Below are positions 1 to 9,155 of a DNA stretch of 64,000 nucleotides, in pieces. The DNA lies in NCBI GenBank assembly GCA_963751165.1, contig CAVVTP010000019.1, forward strand, positions 62,001 to 126,000. The letters run 5' to 3'. The notes under the pieces were generated by a model. It was not told the DNA's origin and searched no databases. It saw only the letters and a list, made by a program, of their open reading frames with translations. Positions within the stretch are counted from its first letter, which is position 1. The number at the start of each line of letters is the position of its first letter. A program made the position numbers and the translations under genes. This DNA is from Roseiarcus sp963751165 (GTDB lineage: Bacteria; Pseudomonadota; Alphaproteobacteria; Rhizobiales; Beijerinckiaceae).

Positions 1-344
1 TCGTCGAACTGGTCGGCCGCGGTCGGATGACCCCAATCCAGCATGTAGACTTCGCAGCCGCCTTCGGCGAGGTTGCGCAGGAATGAGCGATCCGGCTGCA
101 GGTCGAGAATGGTCCAGTGGCCCACCATCGCATAGACAACGAGCACCGGCGTCTTCACCCGCTTCGGCGAGTCGATGGCCATTCGATAGAGCGTCCGTCC
201 GCCAATCCGGGCGACGGTTTCGCGCGGAGTCGTCGCGAGGTCGACATCCTCGTCGCGAATCTGGCTGAGCAAGGCGGCGGCCCGAGCCGCGCGCGCGGAG
301 AATGAAGCGAGCCGAGAAAGCTCGGCGACGAGCGTCGTTGACAT
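1..344 (-). CDS. phaC: Class III PHA synthase catalytic subunit PhaC, N-terminal part
   Basis: First 114 residues of the catalytic subunit of a two-subunit polyhydroxyalkanoate synthase, which polymerises (R)-3-hydroxyacyl-CoA on granule surfaces; the rest, including the lipase-box cysteine, is beyond the left edge. The pattern TPVLVVYA (about residues 65-72), LDLQPDRSFLRNL (80-92) and VYMLDWGHP (99-107) is what class III PhaC shows at the start of its alpha/beta-hydrolase fold. ATG at 344 is chosen because GGAAGGA lies about 6 nt upstream; an in-frame ATG seven codons earlier (365) has a poorer site. The phaE gene lies immediately upstream on the same strand, the usual partner. Odd: the reading frame stays open upstream of this start into the C-terminal coding region of phaE. 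Confidence 0.88.
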   Translation of the reverse strand, partial: MSTTLVAELSRLASFSARAARAAALLSQIRDEDVDLATTPRETVARIGGRTLYRMAIDSPKRVKTPVLVVYAMVGHWTILDLQPDRSFLRNLAEGGCEVYMLDWGHPTAADQFD

Positions 345-369
345 GACCTGTCCTTCCGAAATCATGGGC

Positions 370-1137
370 TCATCTGCGTGACGTTTGGCGCTGCCCGTCG
401 GCTTCGGAGCGGCGCGCAAGGCCCGGATCTCTTGTCGCAAGCCGTGGACTTCGCGGGTGAGGTCGTGAAGGCGCCGATAGACGTCCGTCATCTCGGATCG
501 CGTCGGCAAGTCGTATCGCTTTGGCGATCTTCTCGACGGTTCCGCTCAGTTCCCGTCGCTGTTGTGCGGCCGCGTGCAAAAGCCGTTGCTGCGCCTTGGC
601 GAACTCGCCGGACCGATTGAATTCCATCAGCGTGCGATCGAGCACGTTGTTCCAGGCGTCCATGACTTCGCCGGCGCTCGGCGCTTGATCCTTGTCGGCG
701 GCCTGCCGTTCCTTCACCTCGGCGAGGAACCGCTCATAGGCCTTGATCCATATCGGGACGCTGATGGTCGCGTAATCCAGCGACACCTGAATCAGCCCGA
801 TGAGAGGCGCGGGAGAGGGAAGCTGAAACAGATCCGCGCCGGGCAGGTCGGCGAAGGTGGGCAGCTTTATCGCCAATCGGATCTCGTCGAGGATCGGAAT
901 GAGCGCAGTGGGCCAGGCCGACGGATTGGCGATCGTCTGGAGCATGACCTCGCCAACCGGCGCGCCGCGGTTGGCTAGCACCGCGCTCCAGGCGCCCGTC
1001 CAGGCCGACAGAAGGTCCGCGGACGCAGTGCCGATGCGCCGCATTGTCTCGAGCGGATCAGACCCGCCTTCGTCACCCGGGAGACCGGAGTTTTGCGAAC
1101 TGCGATCGTGGCTCAAGGGCGTCTCCCTATTCAGCAT
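370..1137 (-). CDS. phaE: PHA synthase subunit PhaE, C-terminus frameshifted
   Basis: Likely PhaE, the activating subunit of class III PHA synthase, which forms a complex with PhaC. The first about 205 residues read as a normal helical PhaE-type protein. In this frame the C-terminus then turns into Arg/Pro-rich nonsense, but in the frame one base over (minus strand, about 520 down to 390) the family's conserved ending is readable: DLPTRSEMTD, YRRLHDLTREV, then LRQEIRALR. Removing one A from the AAA run at 520-522 (TTT on the plus strand) joins the two parts. The corrected frame has no stop before phaC. So the gene either carries an indel (real or sequencing) or the locus encodes a PhaE-PhaC fusion. 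The start is also uncertain: ATG 1137 lacks a clear ribosome site, while AGGGAG precedes a TTG about 24 nt downstream. Confidence 0.75.
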   Translation of the reverse strand: MLNRETPLSHDRSSQNSGLPGDEGGSDPLETMRRIGTASADLLSAWTGAWSAVLANRGAPVGEVMLQTIANPSAWPTALIPILDEIRLAIKLPTFADLPGADLFQLPSPAPLIGLIQVSLDYATISVPIWIKAYERFLAEVKERQAADKDQAPSAGEVMDAWNNVLDRTLMEFNRSGEFAKAQQRLLHAAAQQRRELSGTVEKIAKAIRLADAIRDDGRLSAPSRPHPRSPRLATRDPGLARRSEADGQRQTSRR

Positions 1138-1334
1138 TCATTTTTTGCATTCAATAAATCACTGCGAGCTTTTCTACCACTGTGGCGGAGGCATAACCAA
1201 CCGCACAATTCTCTTCGCGATCGCTTAGGTTCATGATACGTTCTCCACGAGCGTGGGCAGGTAGGAAGGATGGATGACCTGCGAAACCCGAAGGTCGCCT
1301 TGCGACCTCGGCTTCCGCATGGCAATCCGGCCCG

Positions 1335-2675
1335 ATGACCGACGTTTCCAACCTCGAGCCCCGCAAGGCGCCGCGCATTTCCTTCGTTTCGCTCGGCTGT
1401 CCGAAGGCCCTCGTCGACAGCGAGCGGATCCTGACGCAGTTGCGCGCCGAGGGCTACGAGCTCGCGCGCAGCCATTCCGGGGCCGACGCGGTCATCGTCA
1501 ACACCTGCGGCTTTCTCGACAGTGCGAAATCGGAATCGCTCGCCGCGATCGGCGCGGCGATGAACGAGAACGGCCGGGTCATCGTCACCGGCTGCATGGG
1601 CGCCGAGCCCGACACAATCCGCGACGCCTATCCCAATGTCGCGGCGATTACCGGCCCGCAAGCGTTCGAGAGCGTGATGGCGGCGGTCCACCAAGCCGCG
1701 CCGGCGCCGCACGGCCCGTTCCTCGACCTCATCCCGGAACAGGGGATCAAGCTCACGCCCCGCCACTACGCCTATCTGAAAATCTCCGAGGGTTGCCGCA
1801 ACCGCTGCGCCTTCTGCATCATCCCCAAGCTGCGCGGCGACCTCGTCTCCCGCCCGGCGGGCGACGTCTTGCGGGAGGCGGAGAAGCTGGTCAAAGCGGG
1901 GGTGAAGGAGCTCCTCGTCATCTCGCAGGACACGAGCGCCTACGGCCTCGACATCAAATATGCCGCAAGCCCGTGGCGCGACCGCGAGGTGGCCGCGCGA
2001 TTCCTGGACCTTACGCGCGAGCTCGGCGCGCTCGGCGCGTGGGTGCGGCTGCACTACGTGTACCCCTACCCGCATGTCGATGCGGTCGTCGCGCTGATGG
2101 CCGAGGGCAACGTGCTGCCCTATCTCGACGTCCCTTTCCAGCACGCCTCGCCCCGGATCCTCAAGGCGATGCGCCGCCCCGCAAATGAGGAAAAGACGCT
2201 CGAGCGCCTCCGGGCCTGGCGAAAAATCTGCCCGGACCTGACCGTTCGCTCGACCTTCATCGTCGGCTTCCCCGGCGAGACGGAGGAGGATTTTCAGCTC
2301 CTCCTCGATTGGCTGGACGAAGCCAAGCTCGACCGGGTCGGGGCGTTCGAATACGAGCCGGTCAAGGGCGCCGAGGCCAACGATCTCGGGCTCGAGCCCG
2401 TGCTGCCCGAGATCAGGGCCGCCCGACACAAGCGCTTCATGCTGCGCCAACAGGCGATCAGCGCCAAGAAGCTCGCGGCGAAAGTCGGCCGGCGGCTTCC
2501 CGTCATGGTCGACGAGGGCGGCGCGCATTCAGCTAAGGGCCGCACCAAGGGCGACGCGCCGCAGATCGATGGGACGGTCCATATCTCGACCCGCCGTCCC
2601 ACGCGGGCGGGCGAGATCGTCACGGTCAAGATTGACCGGGCCGACGCTTACGATCTGTGGGGGACGGCGGTTTAA
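1335..2675 (+). CDS. rimO: Ribosomal protein S12 methylthiotransferase RimO
   Basis: Radical-SAM enzyme that adds a methylthio group to an aspartate of ribosomal protein S12. At 446 residues it has the full family length and three domains in order: N-terminal methylthiotransferase domain with cluster cysteines C22, C58 and C87 (SLGCPK, VNTCGF, VTGCMG); radical SAM core with CxxxCxxC at C154, C158, C161 (SEGCRNRCAFC); and a TRAM domain from about residue 375 to the end. RimO rather than MiaB is favoured by the SLGCPKALVDSE start and the IDGTVHIS stretch in the TRAM domain. Transcribed alone, divergent from phaE. A short piece resembling its TRAM coding sequence recurs at 12580-12633. Confidence 0.95.
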   Translation: MTDVSNLEPRKAPRISFVSLGCPKALVDSERILTQLRAEGYELARSHSGADAVIVNTCGFLDSAKSESLAAIGAAMNENGRVIVTGCMGAEPDTIRDAYPNVAAITGPQAFESVMAAVHQAAPAPHGPFLDLIPEQGIKLTPRHYAYLKISEGCRNRCAFCIIPKLRGDLVSRPAGDVLREAEKLVKAGVKELLVISQDTSAYGLDIKYAASPWRDREVAARFLDLTRELGALGAWVRLHYVYPYPHVDAVVALMAEGNVLPYLDVPFQHASPRILKAMRRPANEEKTLERLRAWRKICPDLTVRSTFIVGFPGETEEDFQLLLDWLDEAKLDRVGAFEYEPVKGAEANDLGLEPVLPEIRAARHKRFMLRQQAISAKKLAAKVGRRLPVMVDEGGAHSAKGRTKGDAPQIDGTVHISTRRPTRAGEIVTVKIDRADAYDLWGTAV

Positions 2676-2720
2676 TTGGCGGCGTCGAACTTGTCGCGAG
2701 GCGGTTGAGACCGATCCTTT

Positions 2721-2754
2721 GCGGGTCTTAAAGATCCGCCCAGTGAACGGGCGG
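2721..2754. terminator. Possible hairpins between convergent rimO and binding-protein gene
   Basis: Two overlapping short inverted repeats lie after rimO: GCGGGTCTT/AAGATCCGC (2721-2729 with 2731-2739, one mismatch) and CCGCCC/GGGCGG (2736-2741 with 2749-2754). There is no T tract, so an intrinsic terminator is only a suggestion; the convergent setting makes it plausible. Otherwise nothing is seen in the 216-base gap. Confidence 0.3.
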
Positions 2755-2891
2755 GGAGGGCGAGGAAGCGTTTTTCCGCTAAAGCGACAGTCGCGCTACC
2801 TCGGCGCATCTTGTCTGCTAGGTCAGGCGCTTGGGGATAGTGCGCTTGCACAGCTGCGAGCGCACCTACCTCTGATGCCGACGCGTATCTT

Positions 2892-4103
2892 TTACTTTGT
2901 CAAAGGACAGCCGCTGTTCGCAGCGGTCGGATAGGCCGTGTCCCCGGGCACGGTGGCGAGCATCTTGTAATAGTCCCAGTCGCGCTTGCTTTCCGAAGGC
3001 TTCTTGACCTCGAACAGGTGGAGGTCCGACACCATGCGCCCGTTGGCCTGCACATGCCCATGCGCGACGAAGGCGTCGTCGACCGGCAGCTCCTTGAGCT
3101 TCTTCGCCACTGCGTCCGGATCCTTCGTTCCGGCCGCCTTCACCGCCTTGAGATATTGCAGCGTGGCGGAATAGACGCCGGCCTGGATCATGTTCGGCAT
3201 CCGTCCGGTGCGCTTGAAGAAGCGCTCGCCCAATTCGCGCGTTCGGTCGTTGAGGTCCCAATAATAGCTTTCGGTCAGCACCAGACCCTGCGCTGCCTCC
3301 AGTCCCAACCCATGGACCTCCGACGCCGTCATCAACAACGCCGCGAGCCGCTTGCCGCCGGCGACGAGGCCGAATTCCGCCGCCTGCTTGATGGAATTGA
3401 CGGTGTCCGCTCCGGCGTTGGCGAGGCCGACGATCTTCGCTTTCGAGTTTTGCGCCTGCAAGAGGAAGGACGAGAAGTCGGGCGTGTTGAGAGGCGTGAG
3501 CACCGAGCCGAGCACTTTGCCCCCGCCGGCCTTGACAATGTCGCTCGTATCCTTCTCCAGCGCATGGCCGAAAGCGTAATCGACGGTGAGAAAGAACCAG
3601 GTGTCGCCGCCGGTCTTCACCAGGGCGCCGCCCGTCGAGGCCGCGAACGCGTGCGTGTCGGGACCCCATTGGAAGCCATACGCCGTGCAGGCGGAGCCGG
3701 GCAGCGCAGATGTCCCCGCGCCCGTCACGATGTCGATCTTGCGCTTCTCGGCGGCGATCCCTTGCACCGCAAGCGCGACTGCGGACCCCGTGATGTCGGT
3801 AATCATGTCGACGCCTTCGGCGTCGTACCACCGGCGCGCGATCGCGGAAGCGAGATCGGGCTTGTTCTGGTGATCGGCGGTCACGAGGTCGATCCTCTCG
3901 CCGAGCACGCTGCCGCCGAAGTCCCCGATCGCCATTTTCGCGGCTTCGACCGACCACTTGCCGCCGAAGTCGGCATAGGGACCGGATTGGTCGTTCAGAA
4001 CGCCGATCTTCACGCCTTGCGCCGAGGCAGGCGCGCCCGCAAGCAAAGCGCACGCCGCAATGGCGACGGACGCCAATCGGATTATCCTCGCCCTCCCAGT
4101 CAT
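2892..4103 (-). CDS. LivK-type ABC transporter substrate-binding protein
   Basis: Periplasmic binding protein of the branched-chain amino acid/amide (HAAT) type, 403 residues. It starts with a signal peptide (Arg-rich start, hydrophobic run, cleavage near ASAQG), followed by GVKIGVLNDQSG, the usual first strand of Peripla_BP_6 proteins, and the motif VYSATLQYLKAVKAAG typical of the C-terminal lobe. ATG 4103 is chosen over ATG 4115 because GGAGGAAACC sits just before it. It lies 79 bases downstream of a near-identical but frameshifted copy. No permease or ATPase gene is nearby, so it either serves a transporter encoded elsewhere or supplies ligand sensing. The ligand cannot be named; amide, aromatic and amino-acid ligands all occur in this family. 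Confidence 0.88.
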   Translation of the reverse strand: MTGRARIIRLASVAIAACALLAGAPASAQGVKIGVLNDQSGPYADFGGKWSVEAAKMAIGDFGGSVLGERIDLVTADHQNKPDLASAIARRWYDAEGVDMITDITGSAVALAVQGIAAEKRKIDIVTGAGTSALPGSACTAYGFQWGPDTHAFAASTGGALVKTGGDTWFFLTVDYAFGHALEKDTSDIVKAGGGKVLGSVLTPLNTPDFSSFLLQAQNSKAKIVGLANAGADTVNSIKQAAEFGLVAGGKRLAALLMTASEVHGLGLEAAQGLVLTESYYWDLNDRTRELGERFFKRTGRMPNMIQAGVYSATLQYLKAVKAAGTKDPDAVAKKLKELPVDDAFVAHGHVQANGRMVSDLHLFEVKKPSESKRDWDYYKMLATVPGDTAYPTAANSGCPLTK

Positions 4104-4182
4104 GGTTTCCTCCATTGCGTTCGGCCCAGGCGGGACCGCAAATGTCCTGCCCCGGACGTGTCTTGAGCGCCCCTTCTTCCGT

Positions 4183-5395
4183 TCACTTCGTCAACGGACA
4201 GCCGCTGTTCGCGGCGGTCGGATAGGCCGCGTCCCCGGGCACGGTGGCGAGCAGCTTGTAATAGTCCCAGTCGCGCTTGCTCTCCGACGGCTTCTTGACC
4301 TGGAAGAGATAAACATCGGACACCATGCGTCCGTTGGCCTGCACGCGGCCATTCGCGGTGAAGGCGTCATCGACCGGCAGCTCCTTCAGCTTCTTCGCCA
4401 CCGCATCCGCATCCTTCGTCCCGGCGGCTTTGACCGCCTTGAGATATTGCAGGGTCGCCGAATACATCCCGGCGTGGACCATGTTCGGCATCCGCCCGGT
4501 GCGCTTGAAGAAGCGCTCGCCGAATTCGCGCGTCCGGTCGTTCAGGTCCCAGTAGTAGCTTTCAGTCAGCACCAGGCCTTGCGCCGCCCGTAAGCCGAGG
4601 CCGTGGACTTCCGCCACCGTCAAGAGCACGCTGCGAGCCGTTGGCCGTCGGCGACGATGCCGAATTCCGCCGCTTGCTTGATCGCATTGATGACGTCTTG
4701 GCCGCCGGTGGCGAGAGCGACAATCTTCGCCTTGGAGCTTTGCGCCTGCAGAAGGAAGGAAGAGAAGTCGGGGGCGTTGAGCGGGAAGAGCACGTGGCCG
4801 AGCACCTTGCCCCCGCTAGTCGTAATGACGTCGCTCGTGTCTTTCTCGAACTGCGTGGCCGGCGGCATAGTCCACAGTGAGGAAGAACCAGCTGTCGGCC
4901 CCGGCCTTGACCAGCGCGCTCGCCCGTCGAGACCGCGAGCGCGTGCGAGTCATAGGCCCAGTGGAAGCCGTAGGGCGTACAAGCTGAGCCTGTGAGCGCC
5001 GACGTCGACGACGACACGACGATGTCGATCTTCTTCCTCTCGGCCGCGATCTGCTGCACCGCGAGCGCGACCGAAGACAGAGTGAGGTCGGTGATCACGT
5101 CGACGCCTTCCGCGTCATACCAGCGGCGCGCGATCGCCGTAGCGACATCGACTTTGTTCTGTTGATCGGCGTCGACCAGCTCGATCTTCTGGCCGAGCAC
5201 GCTGCCGCCGAAATCCTCGATCGCCATTCTCGCCGCTTCGACCGACCACTTGCCGTCAAAGTCGGCGTAGGTTCCCGATTGATCGGCGAGAACGCCGATC
5301 TTGACGCCCGCAGCAAAGGCCGGCGCACTCGCAATCAAAGCGCACGCCACAACGGCGGCGATCGTCAATAAAATATCCCTCGCGCTAATCTTCAT
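4183..5395 (-). pseudogene. Second LivK-type substrate-binding protein, three frameshifts
   Basis: Tandem paralogue of the gene at 2892-4103, with start codon (ATG 5395 after GGAG), signal peptide and stop codon all present and the same C-terminal sequence. The reading frame is broken at three places: one extra base near 4915-4924, one extra base near 4849-4853 and a net loss of one base near 4627-4634. Correcting these restores continuous similarity to the intact copy (STG..ALVKAGADSWFFLTVDYAAGHA, then EKDTSDV, then LLTVAEVHGLGL). No nonsense codons accumulate inside the corrected frame, so the disruptions are either recent or sequencing errors. Its start lies only 37 bases after the stop of the upstream cyclase gene, suggesting one operon: cyclase, this copy, intact copy. 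Confidence 0.85.
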
Positions 5396-5432
5396 GATTG
5401 TCTCCAATGACTTCCACCAGAAGCACTCGTAC

Positions 5433-8400
5433 TCACGCAAGCTCCGCAAGCAGCGCCTTCGCAGCCTTCAGGTCGGCGGTGTTGAAGCCTTCGGTGAACC
5501 AGCCGTGGATGGGCGCGAGCATGTCGCGGGCTTTCCGCCGCTCGCCACGATCGGCCCAGAGCCGCGCAAGATCGCAGGCGGCACGAAGCTCGAATATGCG
5601 CGACGATTGGCGGCGGGCGGCGGCGAGCGCGGCGGCGAGATCATCCTCGGCGACCTCACCGGCGCGGGCGTCTTGAGTCAGGCAGGCGCGTGCGCGCAGC
5701 CGGTGCAACTCCGCCATGCAAAAACGCTCGCCTCTCGCCTCGCCGCGATCGAAGCCCTCCTTGATCGCAGCCAGCGCCTCGTCGGGTCGGCCGAGCCGCA
5801 GCCAGGCGTCGACGAGCAGCATCAGGAAATAGGTGTGCAGGAAGACCGTGCCCATGGCCGCGCGCCGATCGAGGAAATTTCGCATCTCCTCGGCGGCGCG
5901 GGGATCGCGCTCCTGATGAATCGCGCGCCATGCGGCCAGGATGCGCGCTTCGGGGGAGTATATGGCGAGTCCGTGCTCGTCGGCGAGCCGCACGAGCTGC
6001 GTGATGCGGCGGCCGAGCTGTTCAAGGTCGCCTGCGAGCTGCAGCAACATCGCGCCCCAGTTGTGGGCGTGCGCGACCACCTGGGGTTGCCCGAGCGCCA
6101 GCGCATGCGCGATCCCCTCCGCGTTACCGGCCATCGCCTGTTCCGGATAGCCTAGAAGAAACTGACCAGTGCTAACGCAGGAGAGGGCGCACTCCCGAGC
6201 GTCGTGGCCGCCAAAGGTCAGCGCCTGTGTTCCGTGGCGGCCGATCTCGTAAAGGGCGAGGCCACGGTCCGCATGGTGACAAGCCGCCTCCAGGTCGCCG
6301 CGCCACAGACGCGACGACCACAGCGCATGGCGCGCCTGCACCTCGTGATCGACATCGCCTTCAGCTTGCGCCTCCGCCAGGAGCGCATCACCCATCGCGA
6401 AAGCTGAACTGTATTCAGCGCGCACGTTGTAGACCCGCCAGAGGTTCCAGCGAGCGCGAAACCCGCCTTTGCGGTCACCGAGCGCCTGGGAAAGTTGGCT
6501 AGCGCGCTCGTGCGCCGCCTGAGCTTCGGAAGAGGCCGGGCCGAGCGTGTTGGTGAGGGCGACTCCGAGGCCGCCAAGCAGCTCGAGTTCGAAGCGCTGT
6601 CGATCGGGCGAGGACGGCATTCTCTGAAGCAGGCCGACGGCCCGCGAGAGCGAGTTCGCCGCTTCGCGCATCGCCGACCGCTCAAGGGCCGCGCGACCGG
6701 CCCGCGCCCACGCCTCCGCCGCGGGCTCGTCGAGGCCGGCTTCGGTCAAGTGGTAGGCGATGAGCTCGGGTTGGGCCTCGACGACGCCCGGAAACCGCTC
6801 CTGTAACACGCGCGCGACGCGAGCATGCAGCTGCTGACGCCTCGACTTGAGCAACGACTGATAGGCGGCGTCCCTGACCAGCGCGTGCTTGAAACTGTAG
6901 CTCGCGTCGGACGCGCCGCCACGGCGGAATACGAGCTCCGAGGCGACCAACTGGGCGAGCTCGCTCTCCAACCGCCCCTGCGGCCGGTCGGCGACCGCGG
7001 CGATGAGTTCGTGGGAAAACTCGCGGCCGATCACGGCGCCGATTTGGGCGAGTTCCTTGACCGGGGCGAGCCGATCGAGCCGCGCCATCAGCGAATCGTG
7101 CAGGTTCGCCGGGATCGCAAGCGGCGGCAGCGGTCCGGCCAGCTCATAGCGGTCGCCGACGTCGGTCATGAGGCCGGACTCGAGCAAAGTCCTTGTGAGC
7201 TCCTCGAGGAACAGGGGCACGCCGTCCGTGCGCTCCAGGATCTGACCCAGGATCTCGGGCGGGAGCGCCTTGCCGCCGGTGACCCGAAGGGCCATCGCAG
7301 CCCCCTGACGCCGGCCGAGGCGATGGAGAGGCAGCGCGGTCACATGCGCCCGGCCTGACCATCGCGGGCTGAACTGCGGGCGATGGGTGATCACGACAAG
7401 GACCGGCAGGACGCGCACCCGCTCGACCAGCATGTCGAGCAGCTCGAGGGTCGAGGGGTCGGCCCAATGCAGGTCTTCATAGAGCTCGAGCACGGGCCGC
7501 TCGCGGGCGAGTCCGGCGAGCTGCTCGATCAGAACCTCGAAGGTGCGCTGCTTCTGACGCTCCGGGGTAAGGTTCAGGGCTTCGTAGCGCTCGTCGGTCG
7601 GGACGCCCATGAGCGTCCCGACCAGCGGCGCCGCCTCGTCCAGCCGCTCGGCGCCCTGAGCGAGCAGCGCCTCGAGCTTGGCGAGCCGGTCCTGGGGTTC
7701 ATCATGCGAGGCAAAGCCCGCCGCGCGCTCGAGCTGTGCGACGACCGGGTGGAGGGCGCTGTTGGTGTGGTAGGGGGAGCAGAAATAGCTCAGCGCGAAG
7801 TGCGGCTCTCCAGTCAGCTTCTCGCGAAGGGCGTGCATCAGCCGCGACTTGCCGATCCCCGCCTCGCCCGCGATCAGGACCACTTGGCCGTCGCCGTCCT
7901 TGGCCCAGCTCCAGCGCTCCATGAGCATGGCCAGTTCGTGCTCGCGTCCGATCAGCGGCGTCAGGCGCTGCCCATGCAGCGCCTCGAAGCGGCCGTCGGC
8001 GCGGCCCTCGCCGTGGACTGCGAAGGCCGCGACCGGCTCTGCAAAACCTTTGATCGTCGTCGGACCGAGGTCGGTCAGCTCGAACAGCGTGCCGACCAGC
8101 CGCCGGGTCGTGTGGCTGATGACGACGCCGCCGGGCGGGGCGAGCGCCTGAAGCCGGGCGGCGAGGTTCGGCGTCTCGCCGACGACGGAGCGCTCCTGCG
8201 CCTCGCCTTCGCCCACCCGCTCGCCGACCACCACGAGGCCGGTCGCGATCCCGATCCGGGCGGCGAGCCGACGGCCCTCCACCTCGAGCCCGCCCACAGT
8301 TTTGACGAGGGCGAGGCCTGCCCGCACCGCCCGCTCGGCGTCGTCCTCATGCGCCTGCGGCCAGCCAAAATAGGCCAGAACGCCGTCGCCCATGAACTTG

Positions 8401-8801
8401 GCGACGTGGCCCTCAAAGCGCAGGATCTCGCCGGCCACGGCGTCCTGGTACATACGAATGGCCGCGCCCATCTCCTCTGGATCGAGCGCCGCCGACAATG
8501 CGGTCGAGTCCACGAGATCGACGAACATCACGGTCAGCTGGCGCCGCTCGGCTGCGGAAGGCCGCGGCGCGAGCGGCGCGGCGGTTGGGGCGCCCGGCTC
8601 CGCCTTCCGCGCCGAAGCAGACTCGGCCAGGGCGGCGATGGCTTCCAGAAGCCTACGGCGGTGCCCGACGACGGCGACCCCAAGGTCTTTGAGGTCCTCG
8701 GCGGTCAGCTTCGGCAGAAGCTCGGCCGCAATCTCGTTCTCTCGGAACGCCTGGTCATAGCGCTCCAGCCCTAACTCCGTCAGCCACGCCAAGATATCCA
8801 T
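5433..8801 (-). CDS. SAM-domain / class III adenylate cyclase / ATPase / TPR regulator
   Basis: Large cytoplasmic signalling protein of 1122 residues. Order of domains: SAM domain (about 1-60); class III nucleotide cyclase (about 86-265) with both metal aspartates, D95 in MFVDLVDST and D139 in KFMGDGVLAYFG, and GETPNLAARL; an AAA/STAND-type ATPase with Walker A GEAGIGKSR near 312-320 and ELYEDLHWADPS as Walker B; then a helical, TPR-like C-terminal half. This is the MalT-like multidomain cyclase type common in rhizobia; it could make cAMP in response to a signal sensed by the TPR part, but the signal is unknown. ATG 8801 is preferred (GGGAAG upstream); a TTG five codons earlier is also open. 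The downstream binding-protein genes on the same strand begin 37 bases after its stop. Confidence 0.9.
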   Translation of the reverse strand: MDILAWLTELGLERYDQAFRENEIAAELLPKLTAEDLKDLGVAVVGHRRRLLEAIAALAESASARKAEPGAPTAAPLAPRPSAAERRQLTVMFVDLVDSTALSAALDPEEMGAAIRMYQDAVAGEILRFEGHVAKFMGDGVLAYFGWPQAHEDDAERAVRAGLALVKTVGGLEVEGRRLAARIGIATGLVVVGERVGEGEAQERSVVGETPNLAARLQALAPPGGVVISHTTRRLVGTLFELTDLGPTTIKGFAEPVAAFAVHGEGRADGRFEALHGQRLTPLIGREHELAMLMERWSWAKDGDGQVVLIAGEAGIGKSRLMHALREKLTGEPHFALSYFCSPYHTNSALHPVVAQLERAAGFASHDEPQDRLAKLEALLAQGAERLDEAAPLVGTLMGVPTDERYEALNLTPERQKQRTFEVLIEQLAGLARERPVLELYEDLHWADPSTLELLDMLVERVRVLPVLVVITHRPQFSPRWSGRAHVTALPLHRLGRRQGAAMALRVTGGKALPPEILGQILERTDGVPLFLEELTRTLLESGLMTDVGDRYELAGPLPPLAIPANLHDSLMARLDRLAPVKELAQIGAVIGREFSHELIAAVADRPQGRLESELAQLVASELVFRRGGASDASYSFKHALVRDAAYQSLLKSRRQQLHARVARVLQERFPGVVEAQPELIAYHLTEAGLDEPAAEAWARAGRAALERSAMREAANSLSRAVGLLQRMPSSPDRQRFELELLGGLGVALTNTLGPASSEAQAAHERASQLSQALGDRKGGFRARWNLWRVYNVRAEYSSAFAMGDALLAEAQAEGDVDHEVQARHALWSSRLWRGDLEAACHHADRGLALYEIGRHGTQALTFGGHDARECALSCVSTGQFLLGYPEQAMAGNAEGIAHALALGQPQVVAHAHNWGAMLLQLAGDLEQLGRRITQLVRLADEHGLAIYSPEARILAAWRAIHQERDPRAAEEMRNFLDRRAAMGTVFLHTYFLMLLVDAWLRLGRPDEALAAIKEGFDRGEARGERFCMAELHRLRARACLTQDARAGEVAEDDLAAALAAARRQSSRIFELRAACDLARLWADRGERRKARDMLAPIHGWFTEGFNTADLKAAKALLAELA

Positions 8802-8914
8802 CGGCGCTTCCCGCAAGGCGATAGTCGGTTAGAAAGAATTTATCACAATCATAATGTTTTTCCCGTCAATCCGGTGTGGCGGTCGAGCCGCGACACCAAC
8901 TCCAATGAAATACC

Positions 8915-9148
8915 TGGCGAACCCCGCCTGGGCTCCCAGCGGCGCGCCGACCGGCTGGTCGAGCGAGGTCGGGATGCACGCCATCGTCGAGCCCGCGTAG
9001 GACATCCGGCCGACCGGATTGAGATTGTCCTCCAATCGACCGCCCGCTGCGGGCTCGACGATCATCCAGCTTTCGTCCGACTTCAGCGTCTGGCGGACAT
9101 GCCGCGCCGCGCCGACCGGATCGCCCACGACGTGCAGGCAGTCGGGCG
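8915..9148 (-). pseudogene. Fragment duplicated from the adjacent methyltransferase gene
   Basis: About 235 bases that repeat the sequence of the intact methyltransferase gene (roughly 9795-10005) at high identity: DCLH, GDPVGAARHVRQTLK, SWMIVEPAAG, RLEDNLNPVGRM, YAGSTM, CIPTSLDQPVGA and GAQAGFA are all readable. Similarity begins abruptly at the cysteine-leucine-histidine codons, within 10 bases of the cupin stop codon, and ends near 8915, after which the frame wanders into unrelated sequence. It lacks the SAM-binding region and the natural C-terminus and cannot be functional. It marks an old duplication in which the cupin gene lies between the intact gene and the copy. Confidence 0.85.
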
Positions 9149-9155
9149 CATTCGA

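Noticed and set aside
1131..2528. Long open frame antisense to rimO
   Set aside because: Arg/Ala/Gly/Asp-rich without any motif; it is a GC-rich shadow of rimO.
7383..8774. 463-codon open frame antisense to the cyclase gene
   Set aside because: Composition and lack of motifs mark it as a shadow; the minus strand carries all cyclase and ATPase motifs.
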